Source: Stenotrophomonas maltophilia | Lineage (GTDB): Bacteria; Pseudomonadota; Gammaproteobacteria; Xanthomonadales; Xanthomonadaceae | Length of the DNA: 43,806 nt | Direction: 5' to 3' | Assembly (NCBI RefSeq): GCF_013464915.1 | Contig: NZ_RAVT01000042.1 | Coordinates: 22,915-66,720, forward strand | Part shown: positions 7,676-18,020 of the stretch, in pieces | Position numbering within the stretch: the stretch's first letter is position 1 | How the letters are laid out: the number at the start of each line of letters is the position of its first letter | Program-made: the position numbers and the translations under genes | Notes under the pieces: model-generated | Database searches by the model: none | What the model was told of the DNA's origin: nothing | The model's input: the letters and a program-made list of their open reading frames with translations, nothing else

Positions 7676-8172
7676 AACGTCGTCGTTCCGGCCTGGGTGG
7701 TCATGCCCGCAGTCGTGGCTTCAGCCTGATCGAGGTGCTGATCGCGCTGCTGGTGCTGGCGTTCGGCCTGCTGGGCTTCGCGCTGCTGCAGACCATGAAC
7801 GTCCGCTTCGTGCAGAGCGCCAGCCAGCGTACCCAGGCCACCAGCCTGGCCTACGACCTGATCGAGTTGATGCGCGTACAGCGCAGCGAAACCCTCAATG
7901 GTGGCGAATACACCAAGGCCTCCTTCACCGCCGGCTCGGTCACCGCGCCTGCTGGCCCGTGCACCTGGCCCAACAGTGCCGACCAGACAGCCTCCAAGGC
8001 GAATGTGGCGCGCTGGCAATGCCAGGTCGTCAAGGTCCTGGGCGGGAAGGCCAGCGCCAACGTGACCGTCAACGACGGCTTGGTCACCGTCGGCATCGGC
8101 TGGGGAGATGAGCGCTGGAATGCAGCCAACCCCGACAGCATCACCACGTTCACCCTGGTTACCCGTCTATGA
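7672..8172 (+). CDS. pilV: Type IV pilus minor pilin PilV
   Basis: 166 residues. Prepilin cleavage site after Gly16 (RGFSLIEVLIALLVLAFG) with Glu at +5, then a hydrophobic helix and a C-terminal pilin domain with one cysteine pair (CTWP, WQCQ). PilV belongs to the core minor-pilin set FimU/T-PilV-W-X-E that nucleates the pilus and displays PilY1. The ATG overlaps the fimT stop, and its own stop overlaps the pilW start, so translation is coupled through all three genes. The identification rests on the signal and on gene order. Confidence 0.92.
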   Translation: MKRRRSGLGGHARSRGFSLIEVLIALLVLAFGLLGFALLQTMNVRFVQSASQRTQATSLAYDLIELMRVQRSETLNGGEYTKASFTAGSVTAPAGPCTWPNSADQTASKANVARWQCQVVKVLGGKASANVTVNDGLVTVGIGWGDERWNAANPDSITTFTLVTRL

Positions 8173-9338
8173 AGCGCGCGCCTTCCACTGCCAGCCATGC
8201 AGCCGGCCTTTCGCTGGTGGAACTGCTGATCTCGCTGGTCATCGGCCTGGTGCTGATGCTGGGCGTGACCCAGATCTTCATGGCCTCGCGGGCGGCGTCG
8301 CAGCTGTCCGAAGGTGTCGCGCGCACCCAGGAAAACGCCCGATTCGCACTGGAGTTCCTCGAGCGCGACATCCGGATGGCCGGGCACATGGGCTGCGTGA
8401 ACGACCAGGCGCATCTGGTGCGCGCCCAGGACAGTGTCAAGGTCAACATCGCTGGCGTGAAGCCAGGTGATGGCAGCCCGATGGATTTCTCGGTGCCGAT
8501 CCAGGGTTACGAGGCGCAGGGAACCGCGCCTGGCAACAAGCTGACCCTCGGCGCAAGCTGGGGGGCGGCCGGCAGCACGCCGTCGGCGATCACCAATCTG
8601 AAGCCTGCACCGCGTGGTGGCAGCGACATCATCGTGATGCGTTACCTGGCGCCGGAAGGCTCGCCGGTGCTGTCCATCGGTTCCGGTGCTTCGCCGGACA
8701 TCACGATTGCCAGTGACGCGGCGGCCCGACTGTCGGCCGGTGCCGTCACCACGCCCTCGGCGTTTGCCGTGGCCGATTGCAGCAAGGTGGATGTGTTCGC
8801 CGGAAAAATCGCCGGCAGCACGATCACGGCCAGCAAGGCCGATCTCTCGGCCTACTCGGCCAACAACGCGGTGACCATGGTCTACCGGGTGGAATCGATG
8901 GCGTACTACGTGGCCACCAATACCGCTGGCGAACCGGCGCTGTACCGTGCGCGTGGCGCCGGTGACAACACGTTCGCCACCGGTGAGGAGCTGGTGGAGG
9001 GCATCGAGAGCCTGCAGTTCCTCTACGGCCAGGATACCGAGACGGCCATCAGCAGTACCGCGCCGCCAACCGGGGTAATCGCCTTCCAGAAGACCGCCAG
9101 CGGGGTCAGCACCGGTACCGATGCCGCCGCTGTCGCTGCGTGGCGGCGGGTTGGCCTGGTGCAGCTCGGACTGCTGGTACGCAGCCCGCAGCGGGCCGCG
9201 GCCGAGCAGGCCAATACGGCGGTGGCCCAGCTGGGGGTGCTCGGTGTTGGTTTCAATCCGCCCACGACCTACGACGATCGTTACCGTGCCTCCTACGAGG
9301 TGTCCGTGGCACTGCGCAACCGACTGTTCGGGAACTGA
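8169..9338 (+). CDS. pilW: Type IV pilus minor pilin PilW
   Basis: 389 residues, the largest of the minor pilins, as usual for PilW. Prepilin site after Gly13 (GLSLVELLISLVIGLVLM) with Glu at +5. The segment ENARFALEFLERDIRMAGHMGC after the hydrophobic helix is a family hallmark, and the C-terminal domain is large and beta-rich. It couples the PilVWX priming complex to PilY1 at the pilus tip. Four-base ATGA overlap with pilV; pilX starts three bases after its stop. Confidence 0.93.
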   Translation: MKRAPSTASHAAGLSLVELLISLVIGLVLMLGVTQIFMASRAASQLSEGVARTQENARFALEFLERDIRMAGHMGCVNDQAHLVRAQDSVKVNIAGVKPGDGSPMDFSVPIQGYEAQGTAPGNKLTLGASWGAAGSTPSAITNLKPAPRGGSDIIVMRYLAPEGSPVLSIGSGASPDITIASDAAARLSAGAVTTPSAFAVADCSKVDVFAGKIAGSTITASKADLSAYSANNAVTMVYRVESMAYYVATNTAGEPALYRARGAGDNTFATGEELVEGIESLQFLYGQDTETAISSTAPPTGVIAFQKTASGVSTGTDAAAVAAWRRVGLVQLGLLVRSPQRAAAEQANTAVAQLGVLGVGFNPPTTYDDRYRASYEVSVALRNRLFGN

Positions 9339-9341
9339 CCC

Positions 9342-9863
9342 ATGAAGCCCTCCGTCTCCCGTCGATTCCAGGGGCGCGCGCAGCAGCGCGGCGCGGTGCT
9401 GTATGTGGCCCTGATGCTGTTGATCCTGCTGTCGCTGATCGGCGTGGTCGGCATGCAGGTGGCGAGCATGCAGGAGCGCATGTCCTCCAATTACCGGGCC
9501 GCCAACGTGGCGTTCCAGGCCAGCGAGCGCGCGGTCCGTGACGCGGAGCGGTCGATCGAGCAGATCGACAACAATACCGGCGATGGCGGCGCGTTGAAGG
9601 CTGACGCCATCAAGCGCATCTGCGATGACGGCTTCGATCCCACCCGCTGGGTGGGTGAGCAGAAGCTGTCGGCGGCGCCGGTGGTCAGCGTGCGCCGCAT
9701 CGATGCCTGCATCCAGGGCGAATCGACGCTGGGCATGGGTACGCCGGAAAGCGAAGAACCCACCCGCGTCTACCAGATCACCGCGTTCGGCTCCGATCGC
9801 GATGCCGCCACCAGCAACGAGGGTACCTCCTCGGCGGCTGTCGACACTGTTTTCAAGCTTTGA
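9342..9863 (+). CDS. pilX: Type IV pilus minor pilin PilX
   Basis: 173 residues. Prepilin-like site after Gly17 (RGAVLYVALMLLILLSLIG). As is normal for PilX it lacks the +5 glutamate. The following MQERMSSNYRAANVAFQASE stretch is the PilX signature. It belongs to the minor-pilin complex that starts pilus polymerisation, and in Neisseria a PilX protein affects aggregation. It is three bases downstream of pilW and 11 bases upstream of pilY1, in the same operon. Confidence 0.9.
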   Translation: MKPSVSRRFQGRAQQRGAVLYVALMLLILLSLIGVVGMQVASMQERMSSNYRAANVAFQASERAVRDAERSIEQIDNNTGDGGALKADAIKRICDDGFDPTRWVGEQKLSAAPVVSVRRIDACIQGESTLGMGTPESEEPTRVYQITAFGSDRDAATSNEGTSSAAVDTVFKL

Positions 9864-9874
9864 GGAACCCGGTC

Positions 9875-12800
9875 ATGGCGACCCGAAAGATCAAGATCCT
9901 GGCCGGCTCCGGGCTGTTGCTGGCGGTGGCTGGCGGTACCTGGCTTGCGATGAACCTGTTCGCCGCGCAGGCGCAGGGCACGTTGTCGCAGCACCCGATG
10001 AACCTGAAGGTCTCCGCGCCGCCGTCGTTCATCATGGCGGTGGATGATTCGGGTTCTATGACCTTCCAGACCCAGTTCCCGGGGCAGGATGGTACGGCGT
10101 GCTGGAACTATGCCCGGCAGAGCTTCTTCAGATCCAAGGGTGTACTGAACACCGTTGACGACATCATCAGTGACTACGATCGCTATGGAAATCCCATCTA
10201 TGGCGCGGGCGAATGCGACTACTTCTATGTGCTGCCGGGTTCCCGTATCAACGACAACAGCGGCATTCCCGCGCTGGACGTATTCGGGTTCGCGCGATCG
10301 GCCGCCTACAACCCGGCGTACTACGATCCGACCATCAAGTACGAGCCCTGGCTGAACGTCGTCAAGGAAGAGGTTGTGTCCTATCCGCAGGCCAGTCCGA
10401 CAGCCACCCTCATTGATCCGCGTGACACGGGTAATTCGCTGTCGCTTGCTGAGAGTTACCTTGGTAGAGCCAGCTGGGATGTCCAGCGGATGCAGAAGGG
10501 CATGGTTGCGCCCAAGGGCCAGGCCTATGCAAATGTGACCCGAAACGTGGATCGCAGGGGGAACATAACGTATGCATTCGGCGCCGAAAACAGCAATGGC
10601 AATGGCCGAAGCTGGACTTCGGCGGATTACGCATCCCTCAGGTATGTTCCGGCAACGTTCTTCATGCCCTACAGCAGCGATGCTGATCCCCGGCCCCAGC
10701 TGCCGGGGGCGACCAATGCATATGCCGGCGTCACGCGTACCAGGATTGCGGGTGCATGTGGCACAGGGTGTGACATGTGGAAGTATGTCATCGCGTCCGG
10801 TGATGCCGCCGCGCTCCAGAATTTCGCCAACTGGTACTCCTACTACGGCAACCGAAACCGCGCGATGATCGCGGGCATGACGCATGCGATGAACGTCAAC
10901 GACATGTATGTCGGCTACTTCAAGATCAACGAGTTCCAGAAGTACAACAGCTCGTCCGATGATGCGAAGCGTCTGGCGATTCAGGACATGAGCCTGATCA
11001 CGCAGAAAGCGAAACTGTACAGCGACATGATTGCGCTGACCGCCAATGGCGGTACGCCCAATCGGCATGCGGTCAATGCGGCCGGTCTGCAGTTCATGCG
11101 GACCGATGAAGCGGCCCCCATCAAGCTTTCCTGCCAGAAAAACGCGGTGATGTTGTTCACCGATGGCTACAGCAACAATGGCAACAGCCTGCCGACATCC
11201 TTGGCGCCCGCCCCGGGCAACATCGACAAGGCAATGGGCGCCCCGTTCTCGGACAGCAACTCGGATACGATGGCCGATATCGCGGCGTATTACTACGTCA
11301 ACCCATTGCGCACCGATACCGCGATGCCCAAGGGCAATGTGCCGGTGCCGGAGCAGTGCGCGACCAGTACCGACAAGTCGCTGGACTGCAACAAGGACCT
11401 GCACATCAACTTCTACGGGATCACCCTGGGTGCGCGTGGCAACCTGTTCGATCCGGACAAGCAGCAGAATCCGTACACCAGTTCAGCCATCTACAACAAC
11501 TGGCCGCCACGTCAGGACAACAACCCCAGCACCGTGGATGACATCTGGCATGCCGCGACCAATACCCGCGGTGAGTACATCAACGCGCGTACTCCGGCAG
11601 ACATCACCACGGCCATGCGCCGGGTGCTGTCGTCGGTCACCTCCGGGCCGGCGCCTTCGGGCAGCCAGGGCCTGACCGGCGCGCGTATCGGAACCGGATC
11701 GCTGGCGGTCACGCCCCAGTTCGAGGTGGCCAACGAGGAAACCGATTGGTTCAGCCGACTGAAGGCCTCCAAGCTCGCGGTCAACGACAAGACGCAGCAG
11801 ACCGAGTACACGCAGGTGTGGGAAGCGGCGGAGAAGCTGGGGGCGCAGCGTTCGCGCACCATCGTCGCCACCAAGGGCAATGCTGCAGTTGACTTCAGCA
11901 GCACCAACATCGCCTTCGCCGACCTCTGCAACAAGGATGAGAAACAGTACCCGGGTATTGCGCGCTGTTCCGCCACCGAGGCTGAAAAGCTTGGCGGCGA
12001 CATCGCCACGGCCATGGCTTATCTGCGCGGCGACGCGTCACGCGAAGTACGCAACTCGGGGGGCATCTATCGCACCCGTACCACCGTGCTGGGCGACATC
12101 GTCAATTCCAGTCCGGTGATCAGTTCGCCCCGCGACGACTATGGCTACCAGCGCATCAGCACCGCGATGGCGACCTCGTATGCCACGTATCTGACCCGCA
12201 AGCGCAACAATGGCCGCTACATGGTCTATGTCGGTGCCAACGACGGCATGCTGCATGCCTTCGACGGTGGCATGAACGGCAACGGCGTGAGTGACAGTGC
12301 CGGTGGCAGCGAGACCTTCGCCTACGTTCCTGGCACGGCGCTGGGCCACATGGCCAACCTTCTGTACCCCTACGTGGCGGCCAACAAGTCCGACCAGCGC
12401 TTCCGTCATCGCTACTACGTGGATGGACCGATCGCGGTGGCGGACGCACAGATCGGTGGCAACTGGGCCACGGCACTGGTCGGTACGGCGGGCGCCGGTG
12501 GGCGCTCGGTGTTCGCGCTGGATGTAACCACGCCGTCCAGCTTCGGCACCGGCAACCGCCTGTGGGAAATCAGTGACGTGGCGCCGGGGCTCGACAGCAC
12601 CGTGAAGGCGAACATCGGCCATGTCCTTGGCAAGCCAGTGATCGTGCCGGTGAAGGAAGGGACCGGGGTGGCGTGGAAAGCGATCTTCGGCAACGGATAC
12701 AACAGCGCCAGCCGCAAGGCCGTGCTGTTCGTGGTCGACCTGGGATCGGGCGCCGTGCGCATGATCAGCGCTACCGAGGCCGCGGCTACCGCACCTGCCG

Positions 12801-13690
12801 GTGACAATGGCTTGGGCAACATCGTGGCCGTCGACCGTTGGCGCGCCGACAGCGCCGGTGGGACGGGGCGCGTACGTGGCCGCGACGGCCTGGCGGACAC
12901 GATCTATGCGGCCGACCAGCGCGGCGCGCTGTGGAAGTTCGACCTGGAAAGCACGGCGACCTCGGTCACCACGCCGGTGTTCACCACCGCGCGCCAGACC
13001 AACAACAACAACCAGGTGTACCGCCAGCCGATCACCGGCGGCATGACCGCAGTGACCGGACCCGGTGGTGGCGTGATGCTGGTGCTGGGTACCGGCAGCT
13101 TCTCCTTCGACAATGACCCGCAGGATCTCACCGCGCAGTCGCTGTACGGTGTCAACGACACCAGCAAGGACCAGCCGGAGGCCACGATCGTGCCCGCCAA
13201 TCTGCTGGCCTATACGGTGACCACCACCAACAAGCTGCGCACGGTCACGGCCACGCCCTTCTCCGGGGCGGCGCGCGGGTGGAGCATTGCACTCCCCGGC
13301 GCGGGCGAACGGTTTGTTGGTAATCCTGCCGTGGCGTCGGGCACGGTGTTCATGCCGACCTACATGCCCACCGCCGGTGGCCGTGGCTGTTCGACGGAGG
13401 GGAGCAACTGGCTGTTCGGCCTCAATCCGATCTCGGGTGTGGCATCGCTGGAGCAGGCGCGCGTCGGGTCCATTACCGGTACGCCCTACGGCGCGGGCAC
13501 GGCCGGCGTCAGTCTCGATACCGGCGGCACTGCACCGGTGAAGGACGTCAATGTCTCGGTGATGCCGCGCCTGGCAAAGGGTGCCGATCGAGGTGGACGT
13601 GCCTGCTGGATGGCGGTCAACGTGGCGGGTGCTCCGACGATGTACGTGCCTTATCCCTGCGGTCGCCAATCCTGGCGCCAGATCCAGTAA
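9875..13690 (+). CDS. pilY1: Type IV pilus tip adhesin/assembly factor PilY1 (PilC family)
   Basis: 1271 residues from ATG 9875, with GAGG at 9862-9865. An N-terminal signal segment (about residues 7-34) is followed at once by a von Willebrand A-like region with a MIDAS motif D57-D-S-G-S61. The C-terminal half is the PilC-type beta-propeller (VYVGANDGMLHAFDGG, GDIVNSSPV, ADTIYAADQRGALWKFD). PilY1 sits at the pilus tip, works with minor pilins in extension and retraction, and binds surfaces. The expected calcium loop DxNxDGxxD reads V1000-x-G1002-x-D1004-G-x-x-D1008, so two ligands look lost. Bases from about 10100 to 11000 use rarer codons (AGA, ATA, GGA) and look less GC-rich than the propeller, which suggests a variable adhesin-like module. 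Confidence 0.93.
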   Translation: MATRKIKILAGSGLLLAVAGGTWLAMNLFAAQAQGTLSQHPMNLKVSAPPSFIMAVDDSGSMTFQTQFPGQDGTACWNYARQSFFRSKGVLNTVDDIISDYDRYGNPIYGAGECDYFYVLPGSRINDNSGIPALDVFGFARSAAYNPAYYDPTIKYEPWLNVVKEEVVSYPQASPTATLIDPRDTGNSLSLAESYLGRASWDVQRMQKGMVAPKGQAYANVTRNVDRRGNITYAFGAENSNGNGRSWTSADYASLRYVPATFFMPYSSDADPRPQLPGATNAYAGVTRTRIAGACGTGCDMWKYVIASGDAAALQNFANWYSYYGNRNRAMIAGMTHAMNVNDMYVGYFKINEFQKYNSSSDDAKRLAIQDMSLITQKAKLYSDMIALTANGGTPNRHAVNAAGLQFMRTDEAAPIKLSCQKNAVMLFTDGYSNNGNSLPTSLAPAPGNIDKAMGAPFSDSNSDTMADIAAYYYVNPLRTDTAMPKGNVPVPEQCATSTDKSLDCNKDLHINFYGITLGARGNLFDPDKQQNPYTSSAIYNNWPPRQDNNPSTVDDIWHAATNTRGEYINARTPADITTAMRRVLSSVTSGPAPSGSQGLTGARIGTGSLAVTPQFEVANEETDWFSRLKASKLAVNDKTQQTEYTQVWEAAEKLGAQRSRTIVATKGNAAVDFSSTNIAFADLCNKDEKQYPGIARCSATEAEKLGGDIATAMAYLRGDASREVRNSGGIYRTRTTVLGDIVNSSPVISSPRDDYGYQRISTAMATSYATYLTRKRNNGRYMVYVGANDGMLHAFDGGMNGNGVSDSAGGSETFAYVPGTALGHMANLLYPYVAANKSDQRFRHRYYVDGPIAVADAQIGGNWATALVGTAGAGGRSVFALDVTTPSSFGTGNRLWEISDVAPGLDSTVKANIGHVLGKPVIVPVKEGTGVAWKAIFGNGYNSASRKAVLFVVDLGSGAVRMISATEAAATAPAGDNGLGNIVAVDRWRADSAGGTGRVRGRDGLADTIYAADQRGALWKFDLESTATSVTTPVFTTARQTNNNNQVYRQPITGGMTAVTGPGGGVMLVLGTGSFSFDNDPQDLTAQSLYGVNDTSKDQPEATIVPANLLAYTVTTTNKLRTVTATPFSGAARGWSIALPGAGERFVGNPAVASGTVFMPTYMPTAGGRGCSTEGSNWLFGLNPISGVASLEQARVGSITGTPYGAGTAGVSLDTGGTAPVKDVNVSVMPRLAKGADRGGRACWMAVNVAGAPTMYVPYPCGRQSWRQIQ

Positions 13691-13703
13691 CGAAGACATT
13701 CCC

Positions 13704-14129
13704 ATGAGCCTGAACACTCTTTCCAGCACCCTGCGTCGTCCCGGCAAGCAGCACGGTTTCTCCCTCATCGAACTGATGATCGTGGTGATCGTGCTCGGCA
13801 TCCTGGCCGCGATTGTCGTTCCGTCGTACCAGCAGTACATCCGCCAGTCACACCGGGGCGTGGCCAAGGCGGACCTGGTGGAGTACGCACAGCGTGCCGA
13901 GCGCTACTACTCGGTGAACAACACCTACTCGGGCTTCGCGCTGCCCAGCAAGGTGTCGCCGCGCGAGGGCGGGACCACACGCTACGCGATCACGTTCGAT
14001 GGCAAGGCGTCTTCGTTCACGCTGACTGCGACGCCCCAGGGCAACCAGACCAAGGACAGCTGCGGGACGCTGAGCGTGGACCAGGCCAACCGCAAAACCG
14101 CCAGCGGCACGGTTTCCGATTGCTGGTAA
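13704..14129 (+). CDS. pilE: Type IV minor pilin PilE
   Basis: 141 residues. Textbook type IV pilin start: cleavage after Gly18, Phe19, Glu23 (GFSLIELMIVVIVLGILAAI), then the long alpha-1 helix. A short beta domain is closed by a C-terminal disulfide pair, Cys120 and Cys140, two residues from the end. It closes the fimT-pilVWX-pilY1 operon and follows pilY1 by 13 bases. Position and size fit the minor pilin PilE rather than the major pilin PilA, which usually lies beside pilBCD. Confidence 0.9.
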   Translation: MSLNTLSSTLRRPGKQHGFSLIELMIVVIVLGILAAIVVPSYQQYIRQSHRGVAKADLVEYAQRAERYYSVNNTYSGFALPSKVSPREGGTTRYAITFDGKASSFTLTATPQGNQTKDSCGTLSVDQANRKTASGTVSDCW

Positions 14130-14137
14130 ACCAGGTG

Positions 14138-14166
14138 TTGATCTTCCTCTGAACGCCCAGTACAAT
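14138..14166 (+). promoter_or_regulatory. Sigma-70 promoter of tRNA-Asn
   Basis: -35 TTGATC (14138-14143) and -10 TACAAT (14161-14166) are separated by 17 bases. A GCGCC discriminator follows, typical of stringently controlled stable-RNA promoters. The mature tRNA starts 11 bases downstream of the -10 box. Confidence 0.8.
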
Positions 14167-14176
14167 GCGCCTCCCC

Positions 14177-14253
14177 GCCCGAATAGCTCAGCCGGTTAGA
14201 GCACTTGACTGTTAATCAGGGGGTCGTTGGTTCGAGTCCAACTTCGGGCGCCA
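14177..14253 (+). tRNA. tRNA-Asn (anticodon GTT)
   Basis: 77 nucleotides including an encoded CCA. The acceptor stem GCCCGAA/TTCGGGC closes. The D arm GCTC/GAGC, the anticodon loop CTGTTAA with GTT, and the T arm with TTCGAGT are all present. A hairpin terminator follows at once. Confidence 0.97.
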
Positions 14254-14263
14254 GATACTGCAG

Positions 14264-14287
14264 AAGCCGCGAGAAATCGCGGCTTTT
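14264..14287 (+). terminator. Rho-independent terminator of tRNA-Asn
   Basis: AAGCCGCGA (14264-14272), GAAA tetraloop, TCGCGGCTT (14277-14285), then further T residues. It may also serve the opposing pseudopilin gene that ends at 14302 on the other strand. Confidence 0.88.
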
Positions 14288-14301
14288 GTCTTTTTGGCCC
14301 G

Positions 14302-14838
14302 TCAGCAGGGGAGGGTGCGGTCGACCCGCTCGCTGCGGACGCGGCCGCCGTTGTTGATGACCAACCTGCCATGCAGCCGGTTTCCTGCGCAGATGCGCAG
14401 TGTCAGATTGGCGCCGGGACTGCGCCCATCGGGCTGGAAGAACAGCAGCGGCCGCCCACTGCTGGCCTGGGCGACGATCGCGATGTCGGTCCGGCCCTGG
14501 TGGTGGGTCAGGATGTCCTCGGCGGATGCCGGTGTTCCCCGATGACTGCCGCTGCGATAGATGATCCACCCTGCACTCCAGTCGCGGGAGCAGTGCTCAC
14601 CGTCTTCGCTGGCGCACAGCCCGATCAGTTCGCGGCGTTTCAGGGCCTCGCTCCGGGCGCTGGAAAGACTGGCATGCAGGGCCAGCTGCAGGGCGTCGGC
14701 GCGATGCCGCAGCAGCAGCGGGTGCAGGGCGGGCCAACCCACGGCCACCAGAACGGCAAGGACGGCGATCACCACCAGCATCTCGACCAGATGCATGCCG
14801 CGTGGTGCCGAACGATCGGGACGGGGGATGCGGAGCAT
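14302..14838 (-). CDS. Second FimT/GspH-family pseudopilin
   Basis: 178 residues. Prepilin-type N-terminus cleaved after Gly14 before Met15 ([20 protein letters not shown]) with Glu19. The mature domain is GspH-like with [21 protein letters not shown], similar to the region after the helix in FimT, and ends [15 protein letters not shown] before a final cysteine. The fimT above has its own operon, so this is a paralogue standing alone on the opposite strand beyond tRNA-Asn. It could be an alternative minor pilin used in DNA uptake or another type IV filament. GspH of a type II secretion system is less likely because no gsp genes are nearby. Confidence 0.85.
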   Translation of the reverse strand: MLRIPRPDRSAPRGMHLVEMLVVIAVLAVLVAVGWPALHPLLLRHRADALQLALHASLSSARSEALKRRELIGLCASEDGEHCSRDWSAGWIIYRSGSHRGTPASAEDILTHHQGRTDIAIVAQASSGRPLLFFQPDGRSPGANLTLRICAGNRLHGRLVINNGGRVRSERVDRTLPC

Positions 14839-14967
14839 GGTTTCAAGCCTCGCGCCCCGGCCGCTGCGTCGCCATCAGGCCGCGCCGCGCCTGCCTGCCC
14901 GGAAACCCCTCAGCCGGCCGTCACCCCTTGCCCCGTATACTTGTCCTTCCCGGGAACTGGCAACACC

Positions 14968-16992
<2,025 letters not shown>

Positions 16993-17025
16993 ACGCGGCG
17001 GTGCAGCATCTTCTTCACAAAAGTG

Positions 17026-17054
17026 TTGCGCTTCACGGCCGGCATCCGTAATAT
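17026..17054 (+). promoter_or_regulatory. Sigma-70 promoter of the tRNA-Val genes
   Basis: TTGCGC (17026-17031), a 17-base spacer and TAATAT (17049-17054), followed by a GC-rich discriminator (ACGCGG). The first tRNA-Val starts 45 bases after the -10 box. Confidence 0.7.
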
Positions 17055-17099
17055 ACGCGGCCTGCACCGACGCAATCGCGGACGTCCAGAAGCAGAAAC

Positions 17100-17174
17100 G
17101 GGCGGTTAGCTCAGCGGTAGAGCACTACCTTGACATGGTAGGGGTCACAGGTTCGAACCCTGTACCGCCCACCA
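17100..17174 (+). tRNA. tRNA-Val (anticodon GAC), copy 1
   Basis: 75 nucleotides with encoded CCA. Acceptor GGGCGGT/ACCGCCC, D arm GCTC/GAGC, anticodon loop TTGACAT with GAC, and T arm ACAGG/CCTGT with TTCGAAC. Identical in sequence to the copy at 17273. Confidence 0.97.
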
Positions 17175-17210
17175 CGAAGTCTCCGGAAGGGGGCTGTCGT
17201 GAACTGAAGA

Positions 17211-17235
17211 GCCCGGCCCTGGCGCCGGGTTTTTA
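17211..17235 (+). terminator. Terminator-like hairpin between the two tRNA-Val genes
   Basis: CCCGGC (17212-17217) pairs with GCCGGG (17224-17229) and is followed by a run of T. It sits between two identical tRNA genes. The second has no clear promoter of its own, so read-through is probably partial. Confidence 0.7.
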
Positions 17236-17272
17236 CGTAGCAAGGCCAGCTTTCGGGCGGCAGGAACAAGAT

Positions 17273-17347
17273 GGGCGGTTAGCTCAGCGGTAGAGCACTA
17301 CCTTGACATGGTAGGGGTCACAGGTTCGAACCCTGTACCGCCCACCA
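17273..17347 (+). tRNA. tRNA-Val (anticodon GAC), copy 2
   Basis: Same 75 nucleotides as copy 1, encoded CCA included, indicating recent duplication or gene conversion. No good -35/-10 pair is visible in the 40 bases before it. Confidence 0.97.
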
Positions 17348-17390
17348 CCTGGCTCCCGGCATTGCCGGTGCAGCGGTGGATCACGATGGA

Positions 17391-17413
17391 AGCCGGCCCT
17401 GGGCCGGCTTTTT
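17391..17413 (+). terminator. Rho-independent terminator after the tRNA-Val pair
   Basis: AGCCGGCC (17391-17398), three-base loop, GGCCGGCT (17402-17409), then a T run. It also lies just beyond the end of the minus-strand gene at 17443. Confidence 0.88.
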
Positions 17414-17442
17414 CGTTTGCGAGGGTTGCCGTTGCCCGCGAG

Positions 17443-17763
17443 TCAGCGCTGGGCAACCCATTCGTCGATGCTGATCATGCGCTGCAGCCGCCAGTGGCCG
17501 TCCACGCGTTCCCAGACCTGCGCGAAACGTGCTGAACCGGCCTGATGCTGCTGGCCGCCTGCAGGCAGGCGCTGGTTGCCCATGCGCAGCACGCGGTCCT
17601 GGCGCAACCGGTACAACTGCAGGGCCGTCGGCTCATGTGCCGGGGGCATGCCCGCATGCCCGGCGTCGGCCTGCAGGATCTGGCTGCGCAGGGAGGCATC
17701 CCCGGCGTCGGCATCGCGGCCGAACAGGCCAGCGCACAACAGCAGCAGGGCAAGCATCGGCAT
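17443..17763 (-). CDS. Short secreted protein resembling a shortened NTF2-like/SnoaL fold
   Basis: 106 residues from ATG 17763, with GGAG about ten bases before it. A signal peptide (residues 1 to about 20, MPMLALLLLCAGLFGRDADA) is followed by LRSQILQAD. The C-terminal half (ARFAQVWERVDGHWRLQRM, ISIDEW) reads like the last strands of DUF4440/NTF2-like proteins. Those proteins usually have about 60 more residues between these two parts, so this may be an internally deleted family member, or a distinct small protein. Exported, function unknown. The assignment is by eye. Confidence 0.6.
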   Translation of the reverse strand: MPMLALLLLCAGLFGRDADAGDASLRSQILQADAGHAGMPPAHEPTALQLYRLRQDRVLRMGNQRLPAGGQQHQAGSARFAQVWERVDGHWRLQRMISIDEWVAQR

Positions 17764-17890
17764 GGCACGGTGCTCCGGAGAAGGGAGTCCAGCGTGGCAC
17801 TGCCCCCTGCGGTGTGAAACCGGTATGCGACGAAAGCCGGTAAAGCGCGCGCCAAGTCGCTGCGGGAAGGATGAATCCGGGGCGGGAAGT

Positions 17891-17943
17891 GCCGGGCCGC
17901 GCTTCAATGCGGCCCGGCGTGGTGGGCCACTGCGGGGTGGCCC
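17891..17943. other. Two perfect hairpins in tandem between minus-strand genes
   Basis: GCCGGGCCGC (17891-17900) pairs with 17909-17918, and GGGCCAC (17924-17930) pairs with 17937-17943. Neither is followed by a T run on either strand. They occupy part of the 257-base gap between the small secreted protein and the cysteine-rich peptide gene. The gap shows nothing else that I can support. Possible roles are Rho-assisted termination or mRNA 3'-end stabilisation of the peptide transcript. Confidence 0.5.
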
Positions 17944-18020
17944 GGTCATGGCCGCGGCGCTGGCTCAGCTCCGCGGCGGGTGAGGCAGGTCAGCGATGCC
18001 GATCCCATGCACCGATGCGG

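Noticed and set aside
12038..13867. 609-codon frame antisense to pilY1 and pilE
   Set aside because: Arg/His/Gly-rich shadow without a recognisable fold, crossing two genes with clear homology.
14227..14967. N-terminal extension of uvrB running through tRNA-Asn
   Set aside because: UvrB homology starts at 14968 and the extension overlaps a tRNA, its terminator and an opposing pseudopilin gene.
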